In this document: piece after piece, positions 7,883 to 15,468 of the stretch
Layout: each line of letters starts with the position of its first letter
Numbering within the stretch: position 1 is the first letter of the stretch
Source of the DNA: a virus
Virus record (IMG/VR): IMGVR_UViG_3300027985_000165
Span: 1-28,435 of that record
Length of the DNA stretch: 28,435 nt
Reading direction: 5' to 3' (one strand)
Translations under genes and position numbers: made by a program
The notes under the pieces: generated by a model
The model's input: only the letters and a program-made list of their open reading frames with translations
The model's database searches: none
What the model was told of the DNA's origin: nothing

Positions 7883-9019
7883 TCAGGACTGCGAACCGTT
7901 GGACCAAATGATGGCGTCTGGCGTCCAGTTTAGACCCTTGATGACCTGACGAACTCGGAAGTCAACCGAGTCGTTGTCGAATGAACCCTCGTAAGGCGAG
8001 ATCGCGCCGCCACCGACATAAGAGCCGGTTGCGTTGTTGACGCGCAACTCAGGTGCCTCGTTACCGATGAGGGTACCCAACTCAAGCACCGGACGACGGA
8101 AGCCGCCTGGCTTGGGAACGAGGTACCAAGCATCGCCAGTGACGTACTCAGACTCAAGAGGCGTGATACCAGCGAGCGGGTTGGTCCCGTTTACTGCGTA
8201 CACGAACTCTGGCGTACCCGAAGCCGGGTTGGTCTGAATCTGGTTGAGCGTCTGGTTCAGGAGGAAGTTGACAACCGGAGCGGTGCCAACGGGAACGATG
8301 AGGTTCCAGCCTGCCGTGTTGACGATGCGCCGACCATTGATCGTACGAGCAGCGAACTGCTGTAGAGCAAGAAGGAGAGCGTCGCGGGTCAACTTGGGGT
8401 TGGCCGTAACAGTCGCACCAGTAATTGGCGCTGTGCCAGCGGCGACCTGCTGTGACGAACCGACACCAGAGATAAGAGCGTTGTAAACCTCGTACTCTTC
8501 AGTGTCGAGCGCAACCTTGAGAATCTCGCTGGGTAGAGCGTTGACGAAGCCAACAGCGTCGTTGACGAGCGCTTCCCACGTCAAACCAACCTTGAAACCT
8601 CGCTTGACAATGCCGTTACCCTCATACTCCTCACCACGAAGAGTGGCGTAGGGGTAAGGAACACCCTCAGGAACTAGTGGTGAGATATGACGCGGAGTAC
8701 CCGAGCCAAGAACACCATCCTGCCAGTCTGGCACAAGGGAGTACAGAACTGCAGGTCGGAAGTCCGATAGCGGACGACGGGTCGCAATCTGAGTCCACGT
8801 GCGAGGTGCCTCATCGAACTGCGGGAGAACGTTGAGGTTCACAAGGTGTGCGAAGTTGAACACTGCGTCGGAAGTGGTCATTGCCTCAACGAGACGACCA
8901 GCGGCCTGACGGTTACCACGCTTGGTAGCCTCGACCAACTCGCGCATGTCGCGCAACTTAGCCGCAGTAACACCAGCGGGTAGGTGCAGACGCCCATCAA
9001 GGGTGAGTGCGTTCTTCAT
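7883..9019 (-). CDS. Major capsid protein, HK97 fold
   Basis: The 378-aa protein follows the protease/scaffold and decoration genes and precedes the neck genes. An N-terminal helical arm (KLRDMRELVEATKRGNRQAAGR) leads into an HK97-like body. E-loop-like text is at GVPYPYATLRGEEYEGNGIVKRG (shown in part), the spine helix at TRDALLLALQQFAARTI, and an A-domain end at SVDFRVRQVIKGLNWTPD. The start is ATG at 9019 with GGAG at seven-base spacing. It forms the icosahedral shell after protease cleavage. A terminator sits directly behind it. Confidence 0.9.
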   Translation of the reverse strand: MKNALTLDGRLHLPAGVTAAKLRDMRELVEATKRGNRQAAGRLVEAMTTSDAVFNFAHLVNLNVLPQFDEAPRTWTQIATRRPLSDFRPAVLYSLVPDWQDGVLGSGTPRHISPLVPEGVPYPYATLRGEEYEGNGIVKRGFKVGLTWEALVNDAVGFVNALPSEILKVALDTEEYEVYNALISGVGSSQQVAAGTAPITGATVTANPKLTRDALLLALQQFAARTINGRRIVNTAGWNLIVPVGTAPVVNFLLNQTLNQIQTNPASGTPEFVYAVNGTNPLAGITPLESEYVTGDAWYLVPKPGGFRRPVLELGTLIGNEAPELRVNNATGSYVGGGAISPYEGSFDNDSVDFRVRQVIKGLNWTPDAIIWSNGSQS

Positions 9020-9021
9020 TA

Positions 9022-9468
9022 TCAGGCTCCAATCCGAACAGGTGCAACACCGTTGGACTTGGCATAACCCGGAGGATAATCCGTCCAGCCAAAAGCAGTG
9101 TTGGTGTCAACAGTGAGTGTTAGTGCGCCAGCGTTAGTGATGTAAACACGAACGTTATTAGCAGTAGAGGTAGTTGCGCCTGTTACTGCAAACTCCCATG
9201 TACCATCAAACGCAAACGCAGCCGCACCAGAAGCATTACCCACGCCACCATTCTTGTAGGTGTACGCAGTCAACTCTGGGGGAAGGGTGGTTGACTCAGT
9301 CTTGGTTGCATTACCAGATGCTGTAATTGATACGCCAGGACCATCAGCGAAAACAACAGGAACACCCGGCTGAATAGTCGTTGGAGTTGAAGTGGGAACG
9401 GTGATGAGCGAAAGATCACGGTAACGGATACGATCGCGTGACTCAGCGTAAACGCCATTGAGAGCCAT
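9022..9468 (-). CDS. Capsid decoration/stabilisation protein (DUF2190-like)
   Basis: The 148-aa, beta-rich, Thr/Ala/Gly-rich protein begins MALNGVYAESRDRIRYRD. The frame also opens at a TTG at 9480, but the ATG at 9468 has GGAAG at good spacing and follows the protease stop by two bases. PTTIQPGVPVVFADGPGVSI and the later TAFAFDGTWEFAV-like strands resemble small capsid cement or head-decoration proteins, which usually lie between scaffold and capsid. The position supports this; the family name is an inference. Confidence 0.55.
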   Translation of the reverse strand: MALNGVYAESRDRIRYRDLSLITVPTSTPTTIQPGVPVVFADGPGVSITASGNATKTESTTLPPELTAYTYKNGGVGNASGAAAFAFDGTWEFAVTGATTSTANNVRVYITNAGALTLTVDTNTAFGWTDYPPGYAKSNGVAPVRIGA

Positions 9469-9470
9469 AA

Positions 9471-9848
9471 TTACTTCCAATCCGAAATGGTGAAGTCGTC
9501 AGTCTTTGTTGCACCCTCGTGGATGCGGCCAACACCAGTTGCCACACTGCCACGAATCTCTGCAACGTATGCCTTCTCGCCTTCGATGACCTTGGTCACG
9601 TCGGCCTTGGGGTCTGCATTTAGTGCCTCATACACGCGCTTACGAGCAGTCTCAGGAAGGTCAGCGGCTACAAGCGCCTCTGCAACAGCAGCCACGTCCG
9701 GCGCTGCATCTTCCTCGACCTCGGCAGCAGGCGCGGGCTTGAGGGCTTCCTTTAGGGACTCAGCAAGGCCAGTAACAGCACCGCTAACGCTCTCGGTAAC
9801 TGCCTTTGTCAGTGCCTCAGTGAGAGCCTGGATTTCCTCGGGCTTCAT
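9471..9848 (-). CDS. Nested scaffold protein from internal start
   Basis: Inside the protease gene, in the same frame, an ATG at 9848 (Met181) is preceded by GGAAAGGACAAGGGT, the best Shine-Dalgarno region of the whole gene. It would make a separate 125-aa scaffold (MKPEEIQALTEALTKAV...). Two internal -10 boxes lie upstream (9895 and 9937). Lambda C/Nu3 uses the same arrangement. The Ala/Glu-rich helical composition fits an internal scaffold that is needed in more copies than the protease. Confidence 0.6.
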   Translation of the reverse strand: MKPEEIQALTEALTKAVTESVSGAVTGLAESLKEALKPAPAAEVEEDAAPDVAAVAEALVAADLPETARKRVYEALNADPKADVTKVIEGEKAYVAEIRGSVATGVGRIHEGATKTDDFTISDWK

Positions 9849-10388
9849 ACCCTTGTCCTTTCCTGGTTCATGTGACGTATTTTCGTCGGTACTAATCTTA
9901 TCATGACTTTCACGATAGGATTCAATTAATGATGTAATCTTACCATCACGTCCTGCGCGCGGAACAATTGCCAGCGCATTCAATGGTGAGGGGAGCAAAC
10001 CCTCCACAACGCCATCGACCTTGACACCATCAGCCTCAATGCTTACACCAATGAAATCCATAGCATCCGCAATAAACGGAGCGGCAGATTCAAAGAATCG
10101 AGCATCGGAGTAGAGTGCTCGTTCCGTGCTGTCGTACTCTGCGTCTGTCAGCGTAACACCAACAAGGTCCTTGACAGAGTGCTGGCCTCCGCGATCCCAG
10201 GCTTCACCCTCTGTGAGATGGTCAAAGAAAATCTGGGTACCTGCGGGAAATGCTGTAGCACCATCACGCTCAAGGACATTAGCCGGATATGTACCACTGG
10301 ACCCGACACCTTCGGAGATCAGGCGAATTCGAGCCTTGGTTCCTGACAATGAAACTTTAGCGTTACTCTCGATAAGACGAATTGTCAT
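9471..10388 (-). CDS. Prohead protease fused to scaffold domain
   Basis: The 305-aa protein lies between portal and capsid. Residues 1-150 form a U35-like serine protease: FFDHLTEGE holds the likely catalytic His57, FIGVSIEADG holds Ser116, and LNALAIVPRAGRDG is the conserved end. Residues ~181-290 form a helical, Ala/Glu-rich scaffold (MKPEEIQALTEALTKAV). The region between (150-180) is low-complexity and polar. The enzyme trims scaffold and capsid during head maturation. The ATG at 10388 has no Shine-Dalgarno sequence, but a TAGAAT box lies six bases upstream, so a leaderless mRNA is predicted. Confidence 0.85.
   Translation of the reverse strand: MTIRLIESNAKVSLSGTKARIRLISEGVGSSGTYPANVLERDGATAFPAGTQIFFDHLTEGEAWDRGGQHSVKDLVGVTLTDAEYDSTERALYSDARFFESAAPFIADAMDFIGVSIEADGVKVDGVVEGLLPSPLNALAIVPRAGRDGKITSLIESYRESHDKISTDENTSHEPGKDKGMKPEEIQALTEALTKAVTESVSGAVTGLAESLKEALKPAPAAEVEEDAAPDVAAVAEALVAADLPETARKRVYEALNADPKADVTKVIEGEKAYVAEIRGSVATGVGRIHEGATKTDDFTISDWK
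9895..9903 (-). promoter_or_regulatory. Internal extended -10 box ahead of nested scaffold start
   Basis: The minus strand reads TGA TAAGAT, 46 bases before the nested ATG. A second copy, TGG TAAGAT, lies at 9937-9945. Both fall in the linker-coding part of the protease gene. Confidence 0.4.
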
Positions 10389-10394
10389 GATGTC

Positions 10395-10403
10395 ATTCTA
10401 CCT
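10395..10403 (-). promoter_or_regulatory. -10 box, predicted leaderless start of protease gene
   Basis: The minus strand reads AGG TAGAAT, then six bases, then ATG. It overlaps the portal stop codon region. No Shine-Dalgarno sequence is present. Confidence 0.4.
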
Positions 10404-11848
10404 TATTGCTGTTGGTCCATTGTATGGTCACCTTGGTTCTGGTTTGTGCCCCCGGGAACAGCACCAGTATTACCTTGACTTGGTGTCGGATCACTGGGGT
10501 TGTTCGGATCAGCACCAGCATTGAAATTGTCAGGCTTTGGCATGTTTTCGTGCATCTGCTGTACATCGAGCAGGTTCAGAACTGCATCCCGGTACTCGTC
10601 CTGGTGCAAACCGCCAGAGGTGTACGCCTGTGCAAGCGACTGTAGTTCACGGTATACCGGGTCCTGCGAGATGTTCGGGAACGTTACTTCGACATCAGTA
10701 GAACCCATGTCGATGAGTAGTTCCTCATAGAAGTCTTTCCACTCGTCTTGAATGGCCGTCATACCCTTAAGCGTTGGCTCATCAAGTGTCGTTGCGGCAC
10801 CATAAGAACCACCAGTAGCGCCGGGGGAAGAAAGCAGAGCAATGACCGGCACACCGAGCGATGTTGCAACCATTGCTGCCAACGGCTGACCGTTATTCAT
10901 GTTGACCTGTGCGCTGGGAACACCAGCACTTGAGAGCACGGTTCCACCGGGTGTGATCGCCGTGCCACCAATACCTGGCTGGGCCATTGAGATAGCGGCT
11001 TCGGTCCCAGTCTTCTTGGTGGCCTTCTGAACCGTCCATGCGATCTGCTGCAACGCCTTGACGAGTGAGGCATTGTCGGTCAAGTAAGAACTGTAGGCAA
11101 CGGTCCACACCGCAGCAGCGAGGCTATCTGGAACACCGAATGTCCAACCAGTCTGTCGGTTAGAAGTCTCGTGGTAGATAACCTCGTCCTGGGCAACAGG
11201 AATAGTCTCGCTGGTATTGGGCAGTGTAATCGTCGCCGGAATGCCCGAACCGCGACGACCACGACCAACAAGCGTGTTCTTATACCGTGAAACGGGGTAC
11301 CAGCGCTTCTTTGTGTCCTTACCGTCGCTCCACTCACGCAGGAAGTAACGAACCCGTGTTGCATCATCCGGGTCTGTAATGTACGAAGCAATCTGTGCAA
11401 GCGGAATGTGGGTCAGGATGTTGTTGGCATCACGAATGATGAACACATTGCCGTCTGTGTACTTTGCTAGGTTCAGCGTCGAACGGGCTTGGGTTGAGAA
11501 CGCAACAGCCTTGTTGTAGCGATTCTTGATCGCAGCGTCGGTCTTGGAATTGGTATTGGTAAAAGCAATACCACGACCGAACACGTAAGCATGACGAAGT
11601 TGTGCTCCACGCTTGAGCAACGGATTGACTGCGGCCATATCACGAAGGTTCTCAGTGAGTTCCTTCAGGTTGTCAAGTGTAAGGCCAGTGCCATCGTCAT
11701 TTCGACCGGTGAGTTTGGTCCATCCGATGTCTTCTAGATCAAGAACCTTCTTGGCAAGTGATTCCTCAAGCCGAGCAACTTGTTCCTGGGTACGCTCGTA
11801 GGCTTGTGTTAATGCTTCAAGTGGAGTAGTCACTATAAACCCAATCAA
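10403..11848 (-). CDS. Portal protein
   Basis: The protein has up to 481 aa. It lies between the large terminase and the protease. The portal core is recognisable from LRHAYVFGRGIAFTNTN, STLNLAKYTDGNVFIIRD, PVAQDEVIYHETSNRQTGW, SLAAAVWTVAYSSYLTDNAS and the C-terminal tunnel helix region (TTLDEPTLKGMTAIQDEW). It ends Gln/Asn-rich. The dodecameric portal is the DNA gate at one capsid vertex. The start is uncertain: a TTG at 11848 overlaps the terminase TGA without a Shine-Dalgarno sequence, and a GTG at 11833 would give the more usual start TTPLEAL. Confidence 0.85.
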   Translation of the reverse strand: MIGFIVTTPLEALTQAYERTQEQVARLEESLAKKVLDLEDIGWTKLTGRNDDGTGLTLDNLKELTENLRDMAAVNPLLKRGAQLRHAYVFGRGIAFTNTNSKTDAAIKNRYNKAVAFSTQARSTLNLAKYTDGNVFIIRDANNILTHIPLAQIASYITDPDDATRVRYFLREWSDGKDTKKRWYPVSRYKNTLVGRGRRGSGIPATITLPNTSETIPVAQDEVIYHETSNRQTGWTFGVPDSLAAAVWTVAYSSYLTDNASLVKALQQIAWTVQKATKKTGTEAAISMAQPGIGGTAITPGGTVLSSAGVPSAQVNMNNGQPLAAMVATSLGVPVIALLSSPGATGGSYGAATTLDEPTLKGMTAIQDEWKDFYEELLIDMGSTDVEVTFPNISQDPVYRELQSLAQAYTSGGLHQDEYRDAVLNLLDVQQMHENMPKPDNFNAGADPNNPSDPTPSQGNTGAVPGGTNQNQGDHTMDQQQ

Positions 11849-13404
11849 AAGTTACGCATAACAGCGAGATATCCCGGTACATCCCCAAGTATATCGTAGG
11901 GGTCCATTCGAATTTTGTCACCGGGTTGTGGATCATCCTCAGAACCAACGTCAACTGCCGAATAAATTACTGCGTCAAGATGGTCAGGAGACTTCAGACC
12001 TTTCTTCCGTTGCTCCGTCTTAGGTGCGATCTTGATACCACCAAGGTTGTTGTAGTCAAATGTCTGAGCAATGAGTTCATCCTGCAACTCTTGATCCTTC
12101 ATATCCAGATCGATCTCACCAAGTTGCATCTTGACTCGCAACTGATCGTGATGCCAAGCACGAGCATTGTCCCACTGCGCACGATCTGGTGATCCATGAC
12201 CACCCTGAATACCAACCAAGAGATATGGGGCACCACGGAACTCTGGCAATGAAGCAAGGTTAGTGTAAACACCATGACCTGTACCAGCCGCGTCGATACG
12301 AACCTGTCGTGCTCCCACCTCAAGTGCGATCTTGTGAATGGCAAAAGCGCCGTCGTATTCATTCATCTTCTGAATGGCTGTATGCCGACGAATCTTTCCA
12401 CCTTGGTTGGTGTAGATCAACGTCTCATCCTGACCACCAAGAGCAACGTCAACACCCAAGTCAATCGGCGTGCCGGGCTCGGGGTCAATCTCTGTCTCGA
12501 TGGCTTTGTTGATGACTGCCTGCGAGAAGAATGTGTTATCACTTTCATTCGGAAATTCACCGAGAACCTTGGACTGCCAGCGGGCAGAGTCCTCGCCCCA
12601 GGTAGTGCGCCAAACTTCAACCTTTTCCGGTGTGTTCATACCGGAGTTGAGCATTGCTTCTTGCTTGGCCTTGTCCTCATAGACCTCTTCACCCGTGAAG
12701 GTCGGCAAGTCAAAGGCACTGATCGTGTGCAAGTTCCAGTGCTTACTTAGTTCCTTCTTGATCCACAAGTCATGGAACATCGTTCCACGAAGGTCTGGGT
12801 TACCGATAGCGACGATCTTGTGATCGGCATTACCGGTGGTAACAGCCTCAGCCGCAACGAAGAGGTCACGTGGCACAGACCCGGCCTCATCGATGAACAC
12901 TCCGGTACCGCCGTCGCGTCGGATACCCTGGAATGAACCAACGATGTCCTGGTCCTGCGGCTTTCGACCGACGGCAAGGTGTTGAATCCCGGTGAGCGTC
13001 TTGGCTTTCCATTCAAGAGACTCGTTGATGTTGCCCGGGAATAGAGCATTGTTGGCTTGAGACAGGCTGTAGTTCTGCTTGAGATAAGCAAAGATGACGA
13101 GTTCGATCTGCGCCAGCGTCGGTGCCGAGACGATGGCAATGACATCACCGATCTCGTGTGTGGTCACGTAGTGGCACACGAGATCAGCCACCAGTAGTGA
13201 CTTCCCTGTACCGTTAGCAGACTTGATAGCGGATCGCTGGTGCTCTAGGTAGGAATGCGCAATCTCAGCCTGCTTGCTCCACCAGCGACGACCAAGAACG
13301 TCAGCAGCCCAAGCCTCCGGGTCGCGAGCATACAAGGAAACCCTTGAGCGACGACGCATCTCCTCAAGGGCTTCGTTGATTGCTTGTGTTGAAACTCTAC
13401 TCAT
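11845..13404 (-). CDS. Terminase large subunit
   Basis: The 519-aa protein has an N-terminal ATPase with Walker A SANGTGKS (residues 62-69) and Walker B GVFIDEAG (about 168-175, with catalytic Glu173). A motif III-like VAIGNPDLRGTMF follows. The C-terminal RNase H-like nuclease starts at DLGVDVALGGQDE (Asp319) and continues to SPDHLDAVIYSAVD near the end. It packages DNA into proheads and cuts concatemers. The ATG at 13404 overlaps the small-subunit stop by eight bases, and its own TGA overlaps the possible portal TTG. The call is secure. Confidence 0.95.
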   Translation of the reverse strand: MSRVSTQAINEALEEMRRRSRVSLYARDPEAWAADVLGRRWWSKQAEIAHSYLEHQRSAIKSANGTGKSLLVADLVCHYVTTHEIGDVIAIVSAPTLAQIELVIFAYLKQNYSLSQANNALFPGNINESLEWKAKTLTGIQHLAVGRKPQDQDIVGSFQGIRRDGGTGVFIDEAGSVPRDLFVAAEAVTTGNADHKIVAIGNPDLRGTMFHDLWIKKELSKHWNLHTISAFDLPTFTGEEVYEDKAKQEAMLNSGMNTPEKVEVWRTTWGEDSARWQSKVLGEFPNESDNTFFSQAVINKAIETEIDPEPGTPIDLGVDVALGGQDETLIYTNQGGKIRRHTAIQKMNEYDGAFAIHKIALEVGARQVRIDAAGTGHGVYTNLASLPEFRGAPYLLVGIQGGHGSPDRAQWDNARAWHHDQLRVKMQLGEIDLDMKDQELQDELIAQTFDYNNLGGIKIAPKTEQRKKGLKSPDHLDAVIYSAVDVGSEDDPQPGDKIRMDPYDILGDVPGYLAVMRNF

Positions 13405-13903
13405 CTTCGTAACTTGCTTCTAGCATTCCCTCTTCAAATACACGGTCCAACTCTGCAACCTGTACGAACTGACCGTACTCAGCCTCAAGCCAGGCCCGAG
13501 CCTTCATGTACCCCTTGGCGATAATCTCCATCATGACTCGTGCCTGAGCCTTGCTAATGGCATTCATCTCCTCTTCGGAGATACGGTTCTGGCGTTCTAG
13601 AAGATCGTTGATCGTGGTAACCAACTTCATATAACTCTCGACAAACTTTGGTGCATTGTCCGCACCAAGATCGATGTCAAAGTTCTCGATCTTTTCTTTC
13701 ATGAAGTACAACGACTGCATCAGCAGTTTGCGCTCTTCAATCTCATCCCAGATGCTGTGCTCAGCAAGAAGTTCTCGCACGCGAGCCGCAGCCTCGATCG
13801 CGGACATTCCGAACTTCTCGGACATCTCGACCGCGCTCATGCCATTGGCAGCAGCCTCAAGAAGACTCCGATCGCGTAGCGCGAGTTCCTTCTTCTTAGC
13901 CAC
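13397..13903 (-). CDS. Terminase small subunit (probable)
   Basis: The 168-aa protein is taken from the GTG at 13903, which has AGAAGG at six-base spacing; the frame is open further to a TTG at 13951. A helix-turn-helix lies near the N terminus (LLEAAANGMSAVEMSEKFGM, then SAIEAAARVREL), followed by helical oligomerisation segments (KFVESYMKLVTTINDLLERQ) and an acidic end. The position immediately upstream of the large subunit fits. It would recognise the packaging site and stimulate the ATPase. The GTG lies inside the last codons of the 44-aa gene upstream. Confidence 0.75.
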   Translation of the reverse strand: MAKKKELALRDRSLLEAAANGMSAVEMSEKFGMSAIEAAARVRELLAEHSIWDEIEERKLLMQSLYFMKEKIENFDIDLGADNAPKFVESYMKLVTTINDLLERQNRISEEEMNAISKAQARVMMEIIAKGYMKARAWLEAEYGQFVQVAELDRVFEEGMLEASYEDE

Positions 13904-14030
13904 GAGTGGCCTTCTCCAATTCGTGTAGGTCGTCAAGGAATTCCTCGACAAGAGTCTTTTCGGCTCGATCGTCAGATGTCTCTAGAACGTCGGTCCACTT
14001 ATCTTTCAATTCGTTGATGATATCTCTCAT
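13896..14030 (-). CDS. 44-aa protein at head of the packaging operon
   Basis: A small ORF runs from ATG at 14030 to TAA at 13896. The charged helical protein begins MRDIINELKDKWTDVLE and ends LHELEKATRG. Its end overlaps the terminase small-subunit GTG (GTGGCTAA), so it probably couples translation of that gene. It has no Shine-Dalgarno sequence, but TGG TAAAGT lies seven bases upstream of the ATG, immediately after a strong terminator. This predicts that the packaging operon starts here with a leaderless mRNA. Its function is not recognised. Confidence 0.65.
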   Translation of the reverse strand: MRDIINELKDKWTDVLETSDDRAEKTLVEEFLDDLHELEKATRG

Positions 14031-14037
14031 GATATGA

Positions 14038-14046
14038 ACTTTACCA
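14038..14046 (-). promoter_or_regulatory. Promoter candidate for packaging/head operon
   Basis: The minus strand reads TGG TAAAGT, then seven bases, then ATG. It sits between the terminator at 14051-14077 and the 44-aa gene, the only space available for a promoter of the operon. Confidence 0.5.
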
Positions 14047-14050
14047 TACG

Positions 14051-14077
14051 AAAAAACCCCACCGTTTCCGATGGGGT
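14051..14077 (-). terminator. Strong terminator closing the membrane-protein block
   Basis: On the minus strand ACCCCATCG pairs with CGGTGGGGT (one G-T pair) across a GAAA tetraloop, followed by TTTTTT. Confidence 0.9.
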
Positions 14078-14105
14078 TCAGTCGAGATAATGGATCACCG
14101 CCTCG

Positions 14106-14390
14106 TTATTCGCCTGCGGGAGTCAAAGCCTTTCCATTTGCATCACGCGGCTGTGCAACGGGTGTAACCAGTGCACGGGCCTTGAACGCATTGATGATCG
14201 GCAAGACAGCACCTACAAGACCGGAAACAGAGAGAATAAGGGCACCAGCAGCCTGCGCTGCATTTGACCAAACTTCGTCTGTACCAAAACCGAGTAGGGT
14301 TGCTACCGCGCCAAGACCAGCGATGACACCAGTAACCTTAGCCGAAAGAGTAGCCGCGTCGATAACAGGCTCGTAAACATTCAATGCCAT
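14106..14390 (-). CDS. Holin-like membrane protein
   Basis: The 94-aa protein has two hydrophobic segments (VTGVIAGLGAVATLLGF; AAGALILSVSGLVGAVLPII) and a hydrophilic tail rich in Ala/Pro. This fits phage holins and the holin-like proteins of actinophage lysis cassettes. It starts at ATG 14390 with GGAG at five-base spacing and ends just before a strong terminator. The other small membrane proteins upstream are alternative holin or antiholin candidates. The endolysin is about 9 kb away, so the lysis genes would be split. Confidence 0.6.
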   Translation of the reverse strand: MALNVYEPVIDAATLSAKVTGVIAGLGAVATLLGFGTDEVWSNAAQAAGALILSVSGLVGAVLPIINAFKARALVTPVAQPRDANGKALTPAGE

Positions 14391-14417
14391 AGTTTCTCCT
14401 TATGGTTGGTGACGATC

Positions 14418-14726
14418 TCAGTCTACCATGGACTTACGTCGCATCTCACGTTGAGCCTTTTCCATGTAGAACGTACGCTGAATTCCGAGGACACCCAAAT
14501 TCAAGAATACGATACTCCACACGATTTCGTAACCCGGATACCGTTTAAAGATTACCTGGGCTGAGAACACGAGTAGTAGTGCAAGAATTCCAGCACTTGT
14601 ACCCATTGTGTTTCGCCCGTAAGGGTTCTTCCACCACTTACTGCGAATAGCGTACCAAGTCACAAACCAAGTCCATGCGAGAGTCGCAAAAATCAGGGTG
14701 AACACACCAATAGTTCTTAACATCAT
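14418..14726 (-). CDS. Small membrane protein, possible second holin
   Basis: The 102-aa protein has three likely membrane segments (TIGVFTLIFATLAWTWFVTW; GILALLLVFSAQVIF; IVWSIVFLNLGVLGI) and a basic C-terminal tail (KAQREMRRKS). The ATG at 14726 overlaps the previous TGA (ATGA); a second ATG follows at 14723. The topology would suit a class I holin or a membrane partner of one. The function is inferred from context only. Confidence 0.55.
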   Translation of the reverse strand: MMLRTIGVFTLIFATLAWTWFVTWYAIRSKWWKNPYGRNTMGTSAGILALLLVFSAQVIFKRYPGYEIVWSIVFLNLGVLGIQRTFYMEKAQREMRRKSMVD

Positions 14727-14911
14727 TCCACCCCAAAAATACGATAGCCGAAGCCGTTTTCTTCTTGCAACTGAATATGACGCTTTTGGATCGATTCAGC
14801 CCGAGCACCAATGATCTGCGCAAATCTGTAATTAGCCTTTGATGCGGCTAAAGCCCGCTCTGCTTCTTTTTGACGCTGTTCCAGTTCGTCAGACTTCTTC
14901 TTGCGACTCAC
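14723..14911 (-). CDS. Small charged coiled-coil protein
   Basis: The 62-aa protein is taken from the GTG at 14911, which has AGAGGAG five bases upstream; the open frame reaches 14953. It is highly charged and helical (SRKKKSDELEQRQKEAERAL), ending FGYRIFGVE, with no membrane segment. It overlaps both neighbouring membrane-protein genes, so the three are co-translated. It may bind one of those proteins on the cytoplasmic side. It is not recognised as a family. Confidence 0.5.
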   Translation of the reverse strand: MSRKKKSDELEQRQKEAERALAASKANYRFAQIIGARAESIQKRHIQLQEENGFGYRIFGVE

Positions 14912-15194
14912 GACCACTCCTCTCATTTCCTGGCTTGTGGGGAGTAGCCTCAAGGATACGCAAAATGGTTTCCTGCCCAGTCACCATCTTACTGATCGGC
15001 TCAACCAGGCCGAGATAGGCAGCATGAGACGTTGCCCATGCTTCTTGGAAAGTATCTGCCATCTTCTGCGCCTGGTCCACTGCCTTACGGGAAACGATGT
15101 CCCCTCGGATGTACATGATGAATACAGTGACAATGATACTAACAAGTACACCGATGATGCTCAGTTGACCCCAGATGGGAAGTTCCTCAATCAC
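14889..15194 (-). CDS. Single-pass membrane protein of the lysis-type cassette
   Basis: The 101-aa protein has one membrane segment near the N terminus (LSIIGVLVSIIVTVFIMYI) followed by a long amphipathic helix (SRKAVDQAQKMADTFQEAW) and a charged end. It starts with GTG at 15194, preceded by GGGAG at seven bases. The layout resembles the single-pass proteins found beside holins in actinophages, which may regulate holin timing. A terminator and a TGG TAAACT box lie upstream, so this gene probably opens the operon. Confidence 0.55.
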   Translation of the reverse strand: MIEELPIWGQLSIIGVLVSIIVTVFIMYIRGDIVSRKAVDQAQKMADTFQEAWATSHAAYLGLVEPISKMVTGQETILRILEATPHKPGNERSGRESQEEV

Positions 15195-15232
15195 CTGTTG
15201 TCTCCCAAGAATGTCATTAACATAGCAGGTTT

Positions 15233-15241
15233 AGTTTACCA
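15233..15241 (-). promoter_or_regulatory. Extended -10 box ahead of the membrane-protein operon
   Basis: The minus strand reads TGG TAAACT, 38 bases before the GTG start and just beyond the terminator at 15251-15275. A second possibility is TGC TATGTT about 12 bases further on. Confidence 0.4.
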
Positions 15242-15250
15242 TGTTGTGAC

Positions 15251-15275
15251 AAAACAAAACCGGCCGAAGCCGGTT
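15251..15275 (-). terminator. Terminator after the 62-aa gene
   Basis: AACCGGC pairs with GCCGGTT across a TTCG tetraloop and is followed on the minus strand by TTGTTTT. It starts a few bases beyond the TAA at 15280. Confidence 0.85.
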
Positions 15276-15279
15276 ATTG

Positions 15280-15468
15280 TTAAAGACCATTTACTAAGAC
15301 TGACGGTTTGGTTGTGTCCGCGGTGATGATCCAGTTGGAACCATATGGATAACCATATCGGTACGGGTGATACCACCAATCATACCTATCCTCATCGGAT
15401 GTCTCGGTCACACGCTTGACCAACTTGCCATCTTCAAAGTAGTCTGTGACCGTTGTCTTCTTGCTCAT
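15280..15468 (-). CDS. Small Tyr/Trp-rich protein, unknown
   Basis: The 62-aa protein is taken from ATG at 15468 (ATGA overlap with the metallophosphoesterase stop; GGAG at five bases). It starts MSKKTTVTDYFEDGKLVKRV, with a beta-hairpin-like N terminus. The middle is aromatic (DWWYHPYRYGYPYGSNW) and the end is IITADTTKPSV. This kind of short, hairpin-type protein is common in phages. No function is recognised. Confidence 0.6.
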   Translation of the reverse strand: MSKKTTVTDYFEDGKLVKRVTETSDEDRYDWWYHPYRYGYPYGSNWIITADTTKPSVLVNGL

